DNA of 64,000 bases from Liolophura sinensis (taxonomy: Eukaryota > Mollusca > Polyplacophora > Chitonida > Chitonidae). Below the pieces are notes generated by a model. It saw only the letters and a list, made by a program, of their open reading frames with translations. It searched no databases and was not told where the DNA came from. The stretch covers positions 10,653,504 to 10,717,503 of the forward strand of contig NC_088298.1 of the NCBI RefSeq assembly GCF_032854445.1, read 5' to 3'. This document shows positions 12,844 through 23,647 of the stretch, piece after piece (the stretch's first letter is position 1; every line of letters begins with the position of its first letter). Both the position numbers and the translations under genes were made by a program.

Positions 12844-13100
12844 TTTGTTTATTTGATTTGTGTTTTACGCCGTACTCAAGAATATTTCACTTATACGACA
12901 GCGGCCAGCATTATTGTGGGAGGAAACCGTCCAGATCACCGGGAAACCCCCGGCCATCCGCAGGTTGCTGAAAGACCTTGCCACGTTCAGCCGGAGCGGA
13001 AGCCAGTATCAAGTGGAGTTGAACTCAGAGCGACCGCATTGGTGAGAGGCTTCTGGATCATTGCTCCGTGCTGGCATGCTAACCACCTCGGTCCCCGGAC
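12844..13100 (-). mobile_element. SINE family 1, nearly full length
   Basis: The element lies on the minus strand. From left to right it shows the AT-rich tail, 'gttttacgccgtactcaaga', 'cacttatacgac', the 'gtgggaggaaaccg' core, 'catccgcaggttgctg', and a tRNA-like head with B box ('gttgaactc') and A-box remnant ('gctaaccacctcgg'). Several substitutions mark it as an old copy. The 122- and 61-codon plus frames here are read through the SINE. Confidence 0.92.
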
Positions 13101-14206
13101 AATTCTTGAGCATGGGGGTCAAATACAAATGAAATGAATATAAACAACACGTTAATGTATTGTTAGAAAAACCTTGTGTTATGATACACGTGAATAATTA
13201 TGATGTGTGCTGATTTATAAATTTGTGTGAAGTCGCCTTGTGTTGTAGTTTTACACTTTAAGAGGAGACTGTGAGTGATCTTTGTTGTCACTGACTTTCC
13301 AAAACTTTTCAAACTCTAGACGGTTGTCGCTCTTAAAGCCGCAGCCGCTTGAAGTTTTTTTTTGTCTTTAATTCAGTTTCAACAAACGTATCCTTATCTA
13401 CCCAAACCGCGTGGAGATAGAATAGCCACTGCTGGTTGTAGTATACCAGTTTCACTGTTACAACAATATCACTTTCAAAATAGATGTATCGAATAACGAA
13501 GAGGAATAATCAAAGTCATGGGGGTGGGAAAAGACAAATCTTTATTTTTATCAGACCAGAGTCTATTATCATGGCTTGAAACCGTCTACCACAGAGAGAA
13601 ACTTGAATGGGTGTTTAACCACCTCAAGCTGGATGAGGTTTAGCCCTCAGGGTTGACGCAATGCCGTTGCCCGTGCGAGCGGTCAGCCGCCCGCTCACGG
13701 GGTTTTGTACATATCAAGCCGATGCTGATTCTCCTATCAGAGCTGTCATGGACCGCCGTGTTTTGTTAACAGACCATCTGTTTGGGAGAGCGGTCTCGTG
13801 CGGAGATGTGTCGAATACTCAGAGCTATAAGATGTCAATCCGCAGGGAAATTAGCGACTGCTTCAACAACTGAGCCGATCTCTATCGTAGTTAGGACAAG
13901 GTTGTCGGCATCACTGCACATGCGCAGCGCGCGAGCCACATTCTGACGTAGGACACGCAGAAACATGGTCTACGCAATAATCAGTTCAGCAGCCAGAGCG
14001 CAGCTATTGATTATATGTTTTCATATATGTTTAACGCTCTGTTCACGAATTTTTCATTCATTCTTTTTTTTTTATTTTACCATTTATTTTAGCGCTCAAC
14101 ACTGAATCTACATCTTTTGAGTCCTAACCTTTGGGGGACAAACGTCTTAACCGCTTAGACAGATCCCATCATAACATACATATGAAAATATGCAATAAAA
14201 CAAGGA
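13101..14206. other. Intergenic; CpG patch near 13640-13990
   Basis: Mostly AT-rich. The stretch 13640-13990 is richer in CpG and contains 70 open plus codons (13661-13873), but it lacks splice or start evidence. Confidence 0.35.
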
Positions 14207-14492
14207 ATGCATGAATGAATGCTTGGGGTTTAACATCATATTTAACAATTTTTCAGTAGTATGACGACGGGGTCATTAGGGTGTCTTCCTGTGGCAGGAC
14301 GAGTCCATGCCGCTGAAGTGCTGCCGCCACTGAAGTATCATAACGAATGTACAGATGCCAGACATGATTCCTCACCCAGCCACATTATACTGACACCCGG
14401 GGCTAACCACTCATGTTTCCTTGTTCTAACCTCTTTCAAGTCGTTGGTATGACCAGATCCTGATTCGATCCCGGATCTCCCGACTACGACAA
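14207..14492 (-). mobile_element. SINE family 2, full-length but decayed
   Basis: The (aatg)n tail, 'gcttggggtttaacatcat', 'caatttttcagtagtatgac' and an internal 'ctgaagtgctgccgccactg' block are followed by a degraded tRNA-like head on the minus strand ('gatcctgattcgatcccgga' contains the B-box complement). It is homologous over its length to 44107-44434. Confidence 0.82.
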
Positions 14493-14537
14493 TTAAATAG
14501 GGAGTATACACGATATATTACTGGCCACCACAATAAC

Positions 14538-14765
14538 TATAATTTATGATAAACGTACAGCATAGAGAGTAAAACGAGAACAGCGACGACAGAGTGGTAG
14601 CTGACACGTTGTCACACCTAACCAGTGAAATACGACCTCTTGTCAGTTTACCTCATTTAGGGTTTTATTCTAACTGTTCATGAAAATGCTTTAACAGTAT
14701 AGCGATTACACACTCGCTAGCACCATGGTTATCGTTGCAGTGATGTTAATGGTCTACAATTAATC
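14538..14765 (-). repeat. R1 dispersed repeat, copy 1
   Basis: Shares with the other R1 copies: 'gtgaaatacgacctcttgtc', 'gtttacctcatttagggttt', 'tattctaactgttcatg' and the trailing 'gcagtgatgttaat'. It has no tRNA-like head and no coding capacity. Confidence 0.8.
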
Positions 14766-16654
14766 CAAATGCTGTGTTGTCATCACATTTAACATACAAT
14801 AACATTAAACCAAGAATCGTCTCCAAAACATTTCAAGATCAATGAAATGGAATTTGAAATGTACGATACCGTGAGTTTTAAATGCACAGTGTAAGTCCAT
14901 ACTGTTTGGAGTGAATCATTGGTCAGATGAAAGAGGACTATCCAAGACTGCACCCGTTCGCAGCCGAGTAAAATCGCATACTCAGTTTGTTAAGCTAGAC
15001 GAATATAGGGGAGCTTAAAGCACGACTCATCTTGGCTCAACTGGTCGTACGGAGTTGGTCTCAGATGCCGAAAGTAATGCGACTTTAACCATTCAACTAC
15101 ATCCGTCTAGTGACGGAAGACGATAGACAGCATTTTTGTTTCTTTTGGGTTCATCAGCAACTGAAATCTTTCTGCCGCTGTCATTTTGATGAAATGGCAA
15201 ATTTGCACCTTTCCAAATGAAAACAGTGTAAGCACTTTTAGTATACGTTTCATCTACATTCGCAGCTCCCTCGTTGTCGAGTATTCACCATAAACATGGG
15301 TTTTGCTGCAGCTTGTCAGCCTGACATGCTGGAATCTAGTTACCGTGACTAACTCTGCCGATTTAAGCGAAACATGAAATGCTTGGGTTTTAATTCTTAA
15401 CATGCATTTTGGGATGTTTTGAGCAAAATGGCCTTAAAATACGTTTTTCTGAGGCCTCAGAGGTCATTCAAAAAATTAAGTATCGTTCAACAGTGATACG
15501 TGTGAAATCAATTCGGATAGGAGGGGGGGAGGGGGAGCCAAATAATGAGGGTGCTAAGGTGGCCCCGCGTTCTCCCATGACGTTGGCCATTGATGTATAA
15601 AATAGAGGAGCTTATTAAAAGATAATAAATATACATCAAAAGAGTTGACTCCCACCACAAAAGATTTTCATAAAAAACTATGGAATTGAAAATCTGACAA
15701 CATCTCTGCAGTGGAGAGAGGAAAGCTGCAAACGTTTCTTGGCGTGAAATGTGGCAATGTCTAAAACTGAGCAGCCGCACCCTATAATGTAGTAACCAGT
15801 CAGCAGCAAAATGTGTGTTTCTACTTTTTCTATGCGGAAAAGCTTAGTTCAGGGAGTGTGAGGAAACAGCGGTAGGAAAAGCTCGCTGGGCCCTGCATTC
15901 TCTTCCTCTCCCAATCGCGGAACATTCTGGATGAAGAAAGCAGACCAAGCAGGTAAATGCTGGTATTAGTCATGTTCCGCTCCAGATTAATTACAGGTGT
16001 TATATCAACAAAGAGACCAGGTATCTCAGGTGAGAAGGAATCAACTGGCACGTCCCCTGATTCTCAGGCTGCCGCGCTGTGTCAATGTTTACCCGGGCTT
16101 AGATATCACCTGATCAATGAGAGCCTCAAATGCACAGGTGCGCCTTTCCCCTCATTCAGAAAACTTACCTGTACGCTATGTTTACTAGTACAGGTGTTTG
16201 ACCTAAGGGTGGTGAGTGAATTTGCGAGTGATCAGGTTATAACGAAACTTTTAGTGTACATTATAAAATAATAGCCTATTCATTCAGACAATTGGAAACC
16301 GAAAATATCTTTATTTTACAGATGTTTAGTAATTTTTATAAGGTATAAGTCTAAATTAGGGGTTAAATGTAAGATGGAATATTTGTACCTGATGAAAAAT
16401 CGGATAATTGAAAAATAAATAAAACGAACGTTGACTTGTATTGCTTGTAATTCTACTAATCACAAATTGGTTCTTCAGCAGTACGCAATTGTAACACCCA
16501 GCTATATGCATACATACCAGATGATTATCTTACTTATTTGCCGTTTCTAGTAACGTATGCAAAAGCTGCATTGGTGAACCATGCATCAATGGTATATGAA
16601 GTTACAGTTTTTTTGTGAAATACATAATGTATGAAAGTACTGTTATTTGTGTAC
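14766..16654. other. Intergenic, no gene called
   Basis: Open frames of up to 104 codons occur (for example 15957-16271, plus) without supporting signals. A minus-strand donor-like site ('CGTACAG|gtaagt', near 16171) is an isolated strong match. Confidence 0.35.
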
Positions 16655-16900
16655 AAAAAGGCTACATCACAGAGAGTAAAAAGCAGAGCAGTGACGGTAT
16701 TGCGATGACTGGCCAATGGTCACACATATTACCGATGAAACCCGGCCTTATATATCAATTTACCCCAGTTAGGTTTTTTCTTTCTAACTGATCACGAAAA
16801 CTGTTACACGGTAGCAACTCTTACGCCGCTAAACACCATTGCGTAAGCTGAATTAGGTAAAAAAAATTGTAGTGATGTTAATTGCAATTTATTGAACTTC
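16655..16900 (-). repeat. R1 dispersed repeat, copy 2
   Basis: A diverged but near full-length R1 copy: 'cacagagagtaaaaagcaga', 'aatttaccccagttaggttt', 'tttctaactgatcacg' and 'gtagtgatgttaattgcaat' are in the same order as in the other copies. Confidence 0.75.
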
Positions 16901-17411
16901 ACTGGTCTAGAATTACAAGTTAAATATATTATCTAATTATATTGTACGTGCGTCACATATACAGTATGCGAATATGATGTGACTCCAGTAAGGTTTAGAA
17001 AAATACTATATCAGTACGGTAGATACAGTATAATGTGATTAATACATTTGTGTGACACATATACTGCTTGCAAATACTGTAATGTACAGAACCAGTAATG
17101 TATGCAAACACTGTTGTTCGTCAGGGGTTTTACTGTATGTATGTGAACTGTTTTGTGATCAACGCCATATGCAAATGAGGACTGCTGCTGTCATGTCATG
17201 GGAAGCATACTGATTGGGGGAACTAGGATGTACAAACAGGGGTGAGTAAACAAGCTCAAGCTAATTACTCAAATGTTCGGATGGCGATTAAGGTATCATC
17301 CTCAATGACACAGACGCAATAAGATGATTTAAATACAGAGGTTTATAAGTCAAGTTTAAAAGTCGATTTGGTGCTCCAGTTGTAAAGAATCCATATTTTC
17401 CCACTTGCATG
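16901..17411. other. AT-rich spacer with degenerate short repeats
   Basis: Between 16960 and 17130 the words 'atacagtatgcgaatatg', 'atactgcttgcaaatactg' and 'agtaatgtatgcaaacactg' recur. This suggests an eroded tandem array with a period of roughly 50-90 bases. Confidence 0.35.
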
Positions 17412-17680
17412 ATTTACTTATTTATTTATTTATTTCATTGGTGTTTTTACGCCGCACTCAAGAATATTTCACTTATACGACGGAGGCCAGCATTATGGTG
17501 GGTGGAAACCGGGCACAGCCCGGTGGAAAACCACGATCATCCGCAGGTTGCTGGAAAACCTTCCCACGTACGGCCGAAGAGAAAGCCAGCATGAGCTGGG
17601 CTTGAACTCACATCGACCGCATTGGTGAGAGACTCCTGGGTGATTACGCTGCGCTAGCGCGCTAACCAGCTGAGCTCAAT
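17412..17680 (-). mobile_element. SINE family 1, full length
   Basis: A complete minus-strand copy from the (ttatttat)n tail to the tRNA-like head ('cgctaaccagctgagctc', the A-box complement). The B-box region is 'gggcttgaactcac'. Frames of 61-66 codons across it are SINE-derived. Confidence 0.95.
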
Positions 17681-17895
17681 TGCATGTGCAGAGAGACTAA
17701 CAGAATGGGAACCCTTTCCCGCCTAAAGTAATACAGGTCAAAGGTGTCCATTCCCTGCCTTTACGATGATGATTTGCGAGTAAACAGGTTACACAGCACT
17801 CATAAACAATGGTCATTCCAGCTTGAACCCGAGTCGCCATTGCGTGGGATAATGTACCCCCGCTAAAATGCCTGTCTATTAGCCGAGAAATTGAT
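17681..17895. other. Spacer between two SINEs
   Basis: No feature recognised. Confidence 0.4.
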
Positions 17896-18093
17896 GGCTA
17901 ACTTATTCATTTATTTAACTGGTGTTTCACGCCGCACTCGTACATTTCACTTATACAACAGCGGCATGCATTATGGTAGAAGGAAAGTGAGCAGAGCCCA
18001 GCGGTAACGCACGACCATCCGCAGGTTGCCGTCAGACCTTCCCACGTATCACCGGAGAAGCACGCTAACCACCTAGGGCACGGAGGCCTATGA
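17896..18093 (-). mobile_element. SINE family 1, internally deleted
   Basis: The tail, 'gtgtttcacgccgcactcg', the core and 'catccgcaggttgcc' are present. A deletion of about 60 bases then joins the body directly to 'gcacgctaaccacctagggc', removing the B-box region. The copy should be transcriptionally dead. Confidence 0.9.
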
Positions 18094-18840
18094 TGGCTAA
18101 CTGATTGATCAGTTAAATAACTCTCTAGACTGATTTAGTACTGTTCACTTCAGTACATGTACTTTGAACACAAAGAGTGGAAAACTTGGTAACTTATGAC
18201 AGCCCTCTTGTACCTTCCTTGTGTAAATACCGCATTGTCTGCAAAACTAATACCCTGGCGGAAGAAACTGCGTCCGGAGACGTTGAGTTGATCTTGGCGC
18301 AGCTTTCACGTACTGAGAACAAGATACCGTCATTAACCAGGAGGTGGGAATTAGAAACATACGTGTGTGGGTTATCAGCACTGGTCATCAAATCAAACCA
18401 CAATACGAGTGAATAACCCGGACATCGCTTTAAACACGGTCCCCCCCAAAAAACTCAACTTTTCAGGATCCAAAGCAAACAACGTCGACAAACTACTGAC
18501 GCCATTTTCTTTGGTGAAACCCGGGCGCTAGATGATTTTAATATCTCCCGCATGTCTCAAGGGAAGCCACAGGCTCGTGAAAAGTCGAGAGTTAGTCTGT
18601 GATCATAGTAGGCAACTTCCAGCGAGAAGGTCTTAGGGAGAACGAGGACTCAGGAGTTTTTGAAGCACAGATTAATTGCGCACTGGATTCTTCCCGAGCT
18701 CAGACCGAGAAACTCGCTTTGCCCTCATAAGAGGAACAATCGTCGATGGCAGCGCGGTATGCGTTCTAGCTATCAAGAATACAATGGCTGGTGCGATATC
18801 CGTACCCTCAAAGAGCCGATAATTGAGAATCGACGGTGTT
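18094..18840. other. Intergenic, GC content rising to the right
   Basis: The 79-codon plus and 69-codon minus frames at 18177-18416 overlap and lack support. The right part (18500-18840) becomes CpG-richer towards the TATA at 18848. Confidence 0.35.
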
Positions 18841-18847
18841 AAGCGCG

Positions 18848-18854
18848 TATAAAT
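18848..18854 (+). promoter_or_regulatory. TATA box candidate
   Basis: TATAAAT flanked by GC-rich sequence (gcgcg on the left, gcgcgag on the right), in the typical composition of a core promoter. A start near 18879 would give a 5' UTR of about 48 bases before the ATG at 18927. Confidence 0.38.
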
Positions 18855-18926
18855 GCGCGAGAGAAATGTTGACGATAAAACGGCGTAGCTTGCAGCGAGA
18901 AATCGAGATTCTTTGCAGTCATCGGC

Positions 18927-19076
18927 ATGTCGGACGATGTTCGTTGGACTGGGAGCAGTCGCAGGGTTGATATCCATCTCGGACTGATTGGGCAGGCGTC
19001 AGTGGCGGCTGTCAAAGAGGCTGATCGCTACCATTTGCTGAGATTCATCGACACTCTATCGCCAGAAAAACAATAG
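18927..19076 (+). CDS. Possible 49-residue small protein
   Basis: ATG at 18927 to TAG at 19074-19076. The product begins MSDDVRWTGSSRRVD and ends LLRFIDTLSPEKQ; it is hydrophilic, has no signal peptide and no motif I recognise. It lies 80 bases downstream of a GC-embedded TATA box and about 300 bases upstream of an AATAAA (near 19375). The codons are of mixed GC content, unlike the AT-rich neighbourhood. It may be a short secreted-pathway-independent microprotein, a first exon whose donor I cannot identify, or a chance frame. Confidence 0.3.
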   Translation: MSDDVRWTGSSRRVDIHLGLIGQASVAAVKEADRYHLLRFIDTLSPEKQ

Positions 19077-20789
19077 CTTATCACGAAGTTCAAACAGGGT
19101 TAGGACGAGAGCTGCTATCTGACGCAGCTTGGAACGCTTCCCAGCGCCCCAGTATGGCTCTCAATGGTCCTTCATTGACCAGTAATCTACACCAAGTTTC
19201 CAGCAAGATTCCAGCCACTTCAAAACTCCACACTAACCTCTTTAATATGTGCTGTATCAAGCCTGATGTCAAACAGAGTAAATGGGAAACAGGGCTGAAA
19301 AAATGATGGAGTGAATTGGAGATAGTTCAACGCTTGCAAACGAGGGAATGCAAATTAAAACGATCCAGGGCATAACAATAAAATGGAAACCTTCATTTTA
19401 GGGAATTTAAATATGGTGGTCGATTTCTTACTCCTAATCAGAGCTAATCAGGTTTAACATAGATAAAATAATTACATTGCTGGAGTGAAATTATAAAGGG
19501 ATTGAACACGGCCATTCTTTCCATGATGTTCTAGTTGAAACCCAGGACTGTTTCGTGACCTTTTTCAGTGAATTAATACCTTACTAAATAATGTATAAGC
19601 ATCCTAAATATAATTCCTTTCCATTATCAAGAATTCATTAAAGTTAAAATATTCGATACTGAAACCAAAAATTGGAGTTTTTTTTCTTCTCAGCTGGAAT
19701 ACAGTGTTTTTCTGCTCTTGCGTCCGATATGTGTTTTTTCAGTTGATACGTATTATTTATCCTGGCATTTAGGAGAAGATTTATGGCCCACATCGCAGAC
19801 AATAAAATACTTAGTCCTGTATAATTAATGCGTCCAGTTCCATTGATAACACCAGTTGTTTGTACACCGAAGACTTCACACACAGTTATCACTAACATCT
19901 GGGCGTATATTTATTGCCCAAGACGGCGTCCATAAAAAAATCAACTGAGCTTTAATTACATGGCTACTTCAGAATCACGTAGTTACTTGTATTTCTTGAT
20001 AAAAAAAAAAACGACAACAAGACACTGAAAACAATATGACCCATAATGTTTGTATTTACGTCATGAAGCATTATGGTTCCCATGCCAGTCACGCGCTTCC
20101 TTGGCAACACGACGGGAATCTGTTAAATCCCAGTGAATGAAGAATGTCTTAAATACAGCAGGTGTCTTGGTTTTGTGATGGAAAACACGAGTTCTCCAAT
20201 TACAAAAGACGCTGTCGTCGCCGCTAGCTTCATCATATATACTAAAACATGCCCACTTGGTTTTGTCCAGCGGAAGAGTCCAGTGAATATATCCCGTTGA
20301 AGTACATCATAGTGATTCAGGTACAGATAGATGATACATTCCAAACGCGCTGGAGATGCACAATTTCGTCTACTGTACATGGCCAAGGCGTTTAATTCGA
20401 TTTGTTAAAACAAACTGACGCCTAATATACGTATGTCCGTTTCGACGCCAAGATTTGAAGAACACCGATACCTTCCCCTGACGCCGTTTGTTGCATCAGG
20501 CTTTCTTGTTCATGACATCACCATGATGTTTTCTGAAGTTACAAGTAACGTTCGTCAAACTTATATGAGTAGTCCATGGCGAAACGTGCTGATTAAACTT
20601 ATGGCTTTGTCGGGTTTCTCAATCGTACTCAAAAGTCATATTTAAGAAAAAATAAGAAAAATTGCGCGTGACACGTAGTCAGTTACATAAATAAATAAAC
20701 AAACATACACGCCAGTATACTGTCCTATCTGAAAGTTGGATACGGATTATATGCTTACTCCAGTACGACATAATGATCGCCTTCATCCG
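19077..20789. other. Intergenic, open frames without support
   Basis: Minus-strand frames of 84 (19644-19898) and 87 codons (20123-20386) and a plus frame of 70 codons (20433-20645) lack splice, start or homology evidence. AATAAA near 19375 may serve the small ORF to the left. Confidence 0.35.
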
Positions 20790-21063
20790 TAGATCGTGGC
20801 TCAGTTGGTTAGTGCGCTAGCGCAGCGTAATGACCCAGAAGCCTCTCACCAGTGCGGTCGCTGTGAGTTCAAGTCCAGCGCATGCTGGCTTCCTCTCCGC
20901 CCTTCAAGTGGGAAGGTATGGCAGCAACCTGCAGATGGTCGTGGGTTCCCCCCCCCCCCCCCGGGCTCTGAACGGTTTCCTCCCACCATAATGCTGGCCG
21001 CCATCGTATAAGTGAAATATTCTTGAGTACGGCGTAAAACACCAATCAAATAAATAAATAAAT
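20790..21063 (+). mobile_element. SINE family 1, full length and well preserved
   Basis: The best plus-strand reference copy. The A box (tggctcagttggttagtg) is near 20799 and the B box (gagttcaagtcc) near 20865, followed by the core 'cctcccaccataatgctgg' and the tail 'caccaatcaaataaataaa'. A 15-base poly-C tract (20948-20962) replaces the usual short C run in the body. Confidence 0.97.
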
Positions 21064-21649
21064 TCATCGGGATATCGAAAATTTTGTATTGTTTTTGATG
21101 TGATACATTTTCGAAAAATTCATCACGCGCGAGATGGCGCCTGTTTTCCTTGTATTTTATCTATTGTTCTAGAATGAGAAAAGTCGTTGTGGGTATGGTT
21201 TTGTATAGTGTAGCCTATCTTACATGTCTAACATTTACACAATTCTTTGGGGTGCCCAGACCCTCAGTTCGTGTTACTCATCATACCCATCCCGTGGGCC
21301 CAAATCTCATTCATGTTAACCATTCCACCCACCCATTCCCAGTTCAGGACGGCTGTCAAAGAACAGCTGTGACTGTTTCACCGTCGGGCCTGTTGGCTCA
21401 GGTGATGGTTACCAGCCGTCGGTCCACTCCAGGGCCGGTCACCGTGTGGGACTGTCCTCGATTAGGAGGTAATTGGCGCGACCATGAGCCCTAGTGTCGC
21501 CAACATTCTAGCCTCATTGCCACTGTTTGTCTGCTAAGGACCTTGCTCTCGTAGGACACGGATACCCGATACTAACAAAACGTTGTTACAAAGCTGTGCC
21601 ATGATTTCCGTATGATCTGCGGGTGCGTGTAGCCAGATGCGGGCTGGCT
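21064..21649. other. Intergenic, 114-codon plus frame unsupported
   Basis: The frame 21150-21494 begins at an ATG-like position and has a proline- and histidine-rich product that I do not recognise. There is no promoter or splice evidence. Confidence 0.25.
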
Positions 21650-21869
21650 GCCCCCAGATCAGAGGTCAATCCAGGCCGCTCCTAAAGAACCCACGACCCC
21701 CATTCCTATTACACACGATTCTACTCCACCAGTTGGGAAAAACTCCTGGAAATCGGAGTAACTGTCTCTTTGTCACCGCTATAACGATCTTTTCTGGAGA
21801 ATATGACTTGTATACTTGTGTTGAAATAGCGGAAAGCTCATTACCAATCGCAGAACTTGGCAAAGCAGC
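21650..21869 (+). repeat. Left arm of a large inverted duplication
   Basis: From 'gcccccagatcagaggtcaa' to 'cagaacttggcaaagcagc', this segment is matched in reverse complement by 22174-22402 ('ctttgccaagttctgcgatt' to 'ctgacctctgatctggggc'). The arms are about 220 bases and clearly diverged, with many substitutions and small indels. The open frames on both strands here are mirrored by the other arm. Confidence 0.85.
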
Positions 21870-22173
21870 AAGCTGATATTTTTTAAGCTTTTGGAATTGA
21901 GAACCTTCCAGTCAGCAACAACAGGGAAAACTGAATATAACAAGAAATAGTTAGGAAGAGCAGCCACGGTTACATTTTTTATTCTAATTTAAATACATGC
22001 AGTCAAGAACTTGGGAAAGGCACTCTTTAATTTGTCCACGTACACGTTGGGACCAGCAGTCAGTTAGATATTTTTGGGAAATTGGGAAATACACCTTTTA
22101 ATTTGACGACGTACATAGTGATAAGAACTAGATACATGACAAATTGTCACTGAACAGGTTCACTTATCAATTT
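21870..22173. repeat. Spacer of the inverted duplication, with an internal direct repeat
   Basis: About 300 bases. The words 'ttgggaaaggcactctttaa' (near 22011) and 'ttgggaaatacaccttttaa' (near 22082) begin two similar segments of about 35 bases, each ending 'acgtaca'. Confidence 0.6.
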
Positions 22174-22402
22174 ACCGCTTTGCCAAGTTCTGCGATTGGT
22201 AATGAACTTTCCGCTACTTCAACACAGTATAATAGTGATATATCCCCAGAACAGATTGATATGGCGGTGATGACGTGACAGTTACTCCAATTCCCATGAC
22301 TTTTTCCCAACGAAGTTTCCCAACTGATGGAGTAGAAACGTGTAGGAATGGGAGTAGAGGGTTATTTAGCAGCAGCCTGGACTGACCTCTGATCTGGGGC
22401 CA
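22174..22402 (-). repeat. Right arm of the inverted duplication
   Basis: Reverse-complement partner of 21650-21869. Together they form a foldback of about 750 bases with a 300-base loop, as expected of a palindromic DNA transposon or an inverted local duplication. No terminal target-site duplication is obvious. Confidence 0.85.
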
Positions 22403-23113
22403 GTTTTAGAGTTTTAGAAAACAAAATTAAATACTGAATACAAGTTATGAACGAGTAAAGTAATCTCACGTGCTAACGAGTAATACCTCAAATTAGGTTA
22501 ACATTGTCGAAAGGTTCATTTGCTTTTCCCAACTAAACATTTGGACAACTCGTCTCAGTATTTGAACATGGCGCCCACGAGGTAGATTTAAAATATCGAC
22601 TCTCTTTTCTGCATCACTGGAGACTGGTTACTGCTTCTCTGTTACATGGTATACCGGCCTTATTTGTTATTTATACATCACTTCTTACATATTCCTTGGA
22701 ATCTGGTATTGTAAGTTATTTTGGAAATGGATCCAGCAATTATCAACTTGAAACGCTATTTCATGGTTTACCAGCAGTATACAGGGGAGACCACAGTTGT
22801 CGGAAACATTTCTTTCCATTCCACGGTTTGCGTACATTATTCTGGCTAACATGCTTAACTCCAGACCATTGCTGTAAACTTGTCTAAAACGGTTAATGAC
22901 ACACCAAGGACTGAAGTTCTCCACGAAAAAATGTGGATTAAATTTAGACATGAGACAGAAACCATGGCGGTAGATCAGACTGAGGACAGGTGGTCTTGGC
23001 ATATGGATTAGTTTTGTCTGGCAAAATCTCTGTTCACACCAGGCTACCACGGAAAAACAAGCTGTCAGACACAGACCCGTGTCCGTTAATACTGAAAAAC
23101 TATTGTGTAGCCA
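22403..23113. other. Intergenic; 143-codon minus frame unsupported
   Basis: The minus-strand frame 22685-23116 is the third longest in the window but shows no motif, and its right end runs into the duplicated unit at 23114. I treat it as fortuitous. Confidence 0.3.
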
Positions 23114-23647
23114 CAATAGCGGTAGACTAGGTAACCATAACTGAAACGGTTCACGGAAAAGTGTGCCCTCAAAAGTTTCGGGCCGTCCATCAACCGTATT
23201 AAAGAAGGCACTGAATTTATGTTACCATGGTTTAAACTTTCGAAACAAAGGCGCAAAACCTACATAGCAAAGATCCAAATCTGGAACCAAATCCGCCAGC
23301 TTCATTTGTCCTAAGAATTCTTTAGCACTTTTCTCTCACATTTACTCTCTGGCTATTTGCAAAGACTATTTTCAAACAACAATTGCGGTAAACTCTGCAA
23401 CCATGACTAAAACAAAGGCCGCAAACGCTTCACACAAAAGAACGCTCCAAAAATGTTTACTGTGGATCTGTAGAATATTAGACGATACCATCAGGCGACG
23501 CAATGAATCCGGCTACTATGGAATAAACTTTTGTAATAAGGATGCAAAATGTACACTGGAAAAGTTTAAATATGGAACTAAATCTGCCAAAAGAAAACTA
23601 GCTTCCACCGTTGCCTATAAAATTCTTTAACTCTTTTCTCATATACA
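23114..23647. repeat. Two diverged tandem units of about 267 bases
   Basis: Unit 1 begins 'aatagcggtagactaggtaa' (23114) and unit 2 'aattgcggtaaactctgcaa' (23381). Both later contain related 'ggaac(c/t)aaatc(c/t)gcca' and 'aattcttta..cttttctc' segments. The 75-codon plus frame (23403-23630) lies wholly in unit 2, and the equivalent of unit 1 is closed, so it is unlikely to be a gene. Confidence 0.55.

Noticed and set aside
20846-21067. 73-codon minus frame and similar ones at 12769, 17405, 47781, 52520 and 60123
   Set aside because: All coincide with SINE family 1 copies and translate the SINE body.
22685-23116. 143-codon minus frame
   Set aside because: No motif, start context or splice signals, and it ends inside a degenerate tandem duplication.
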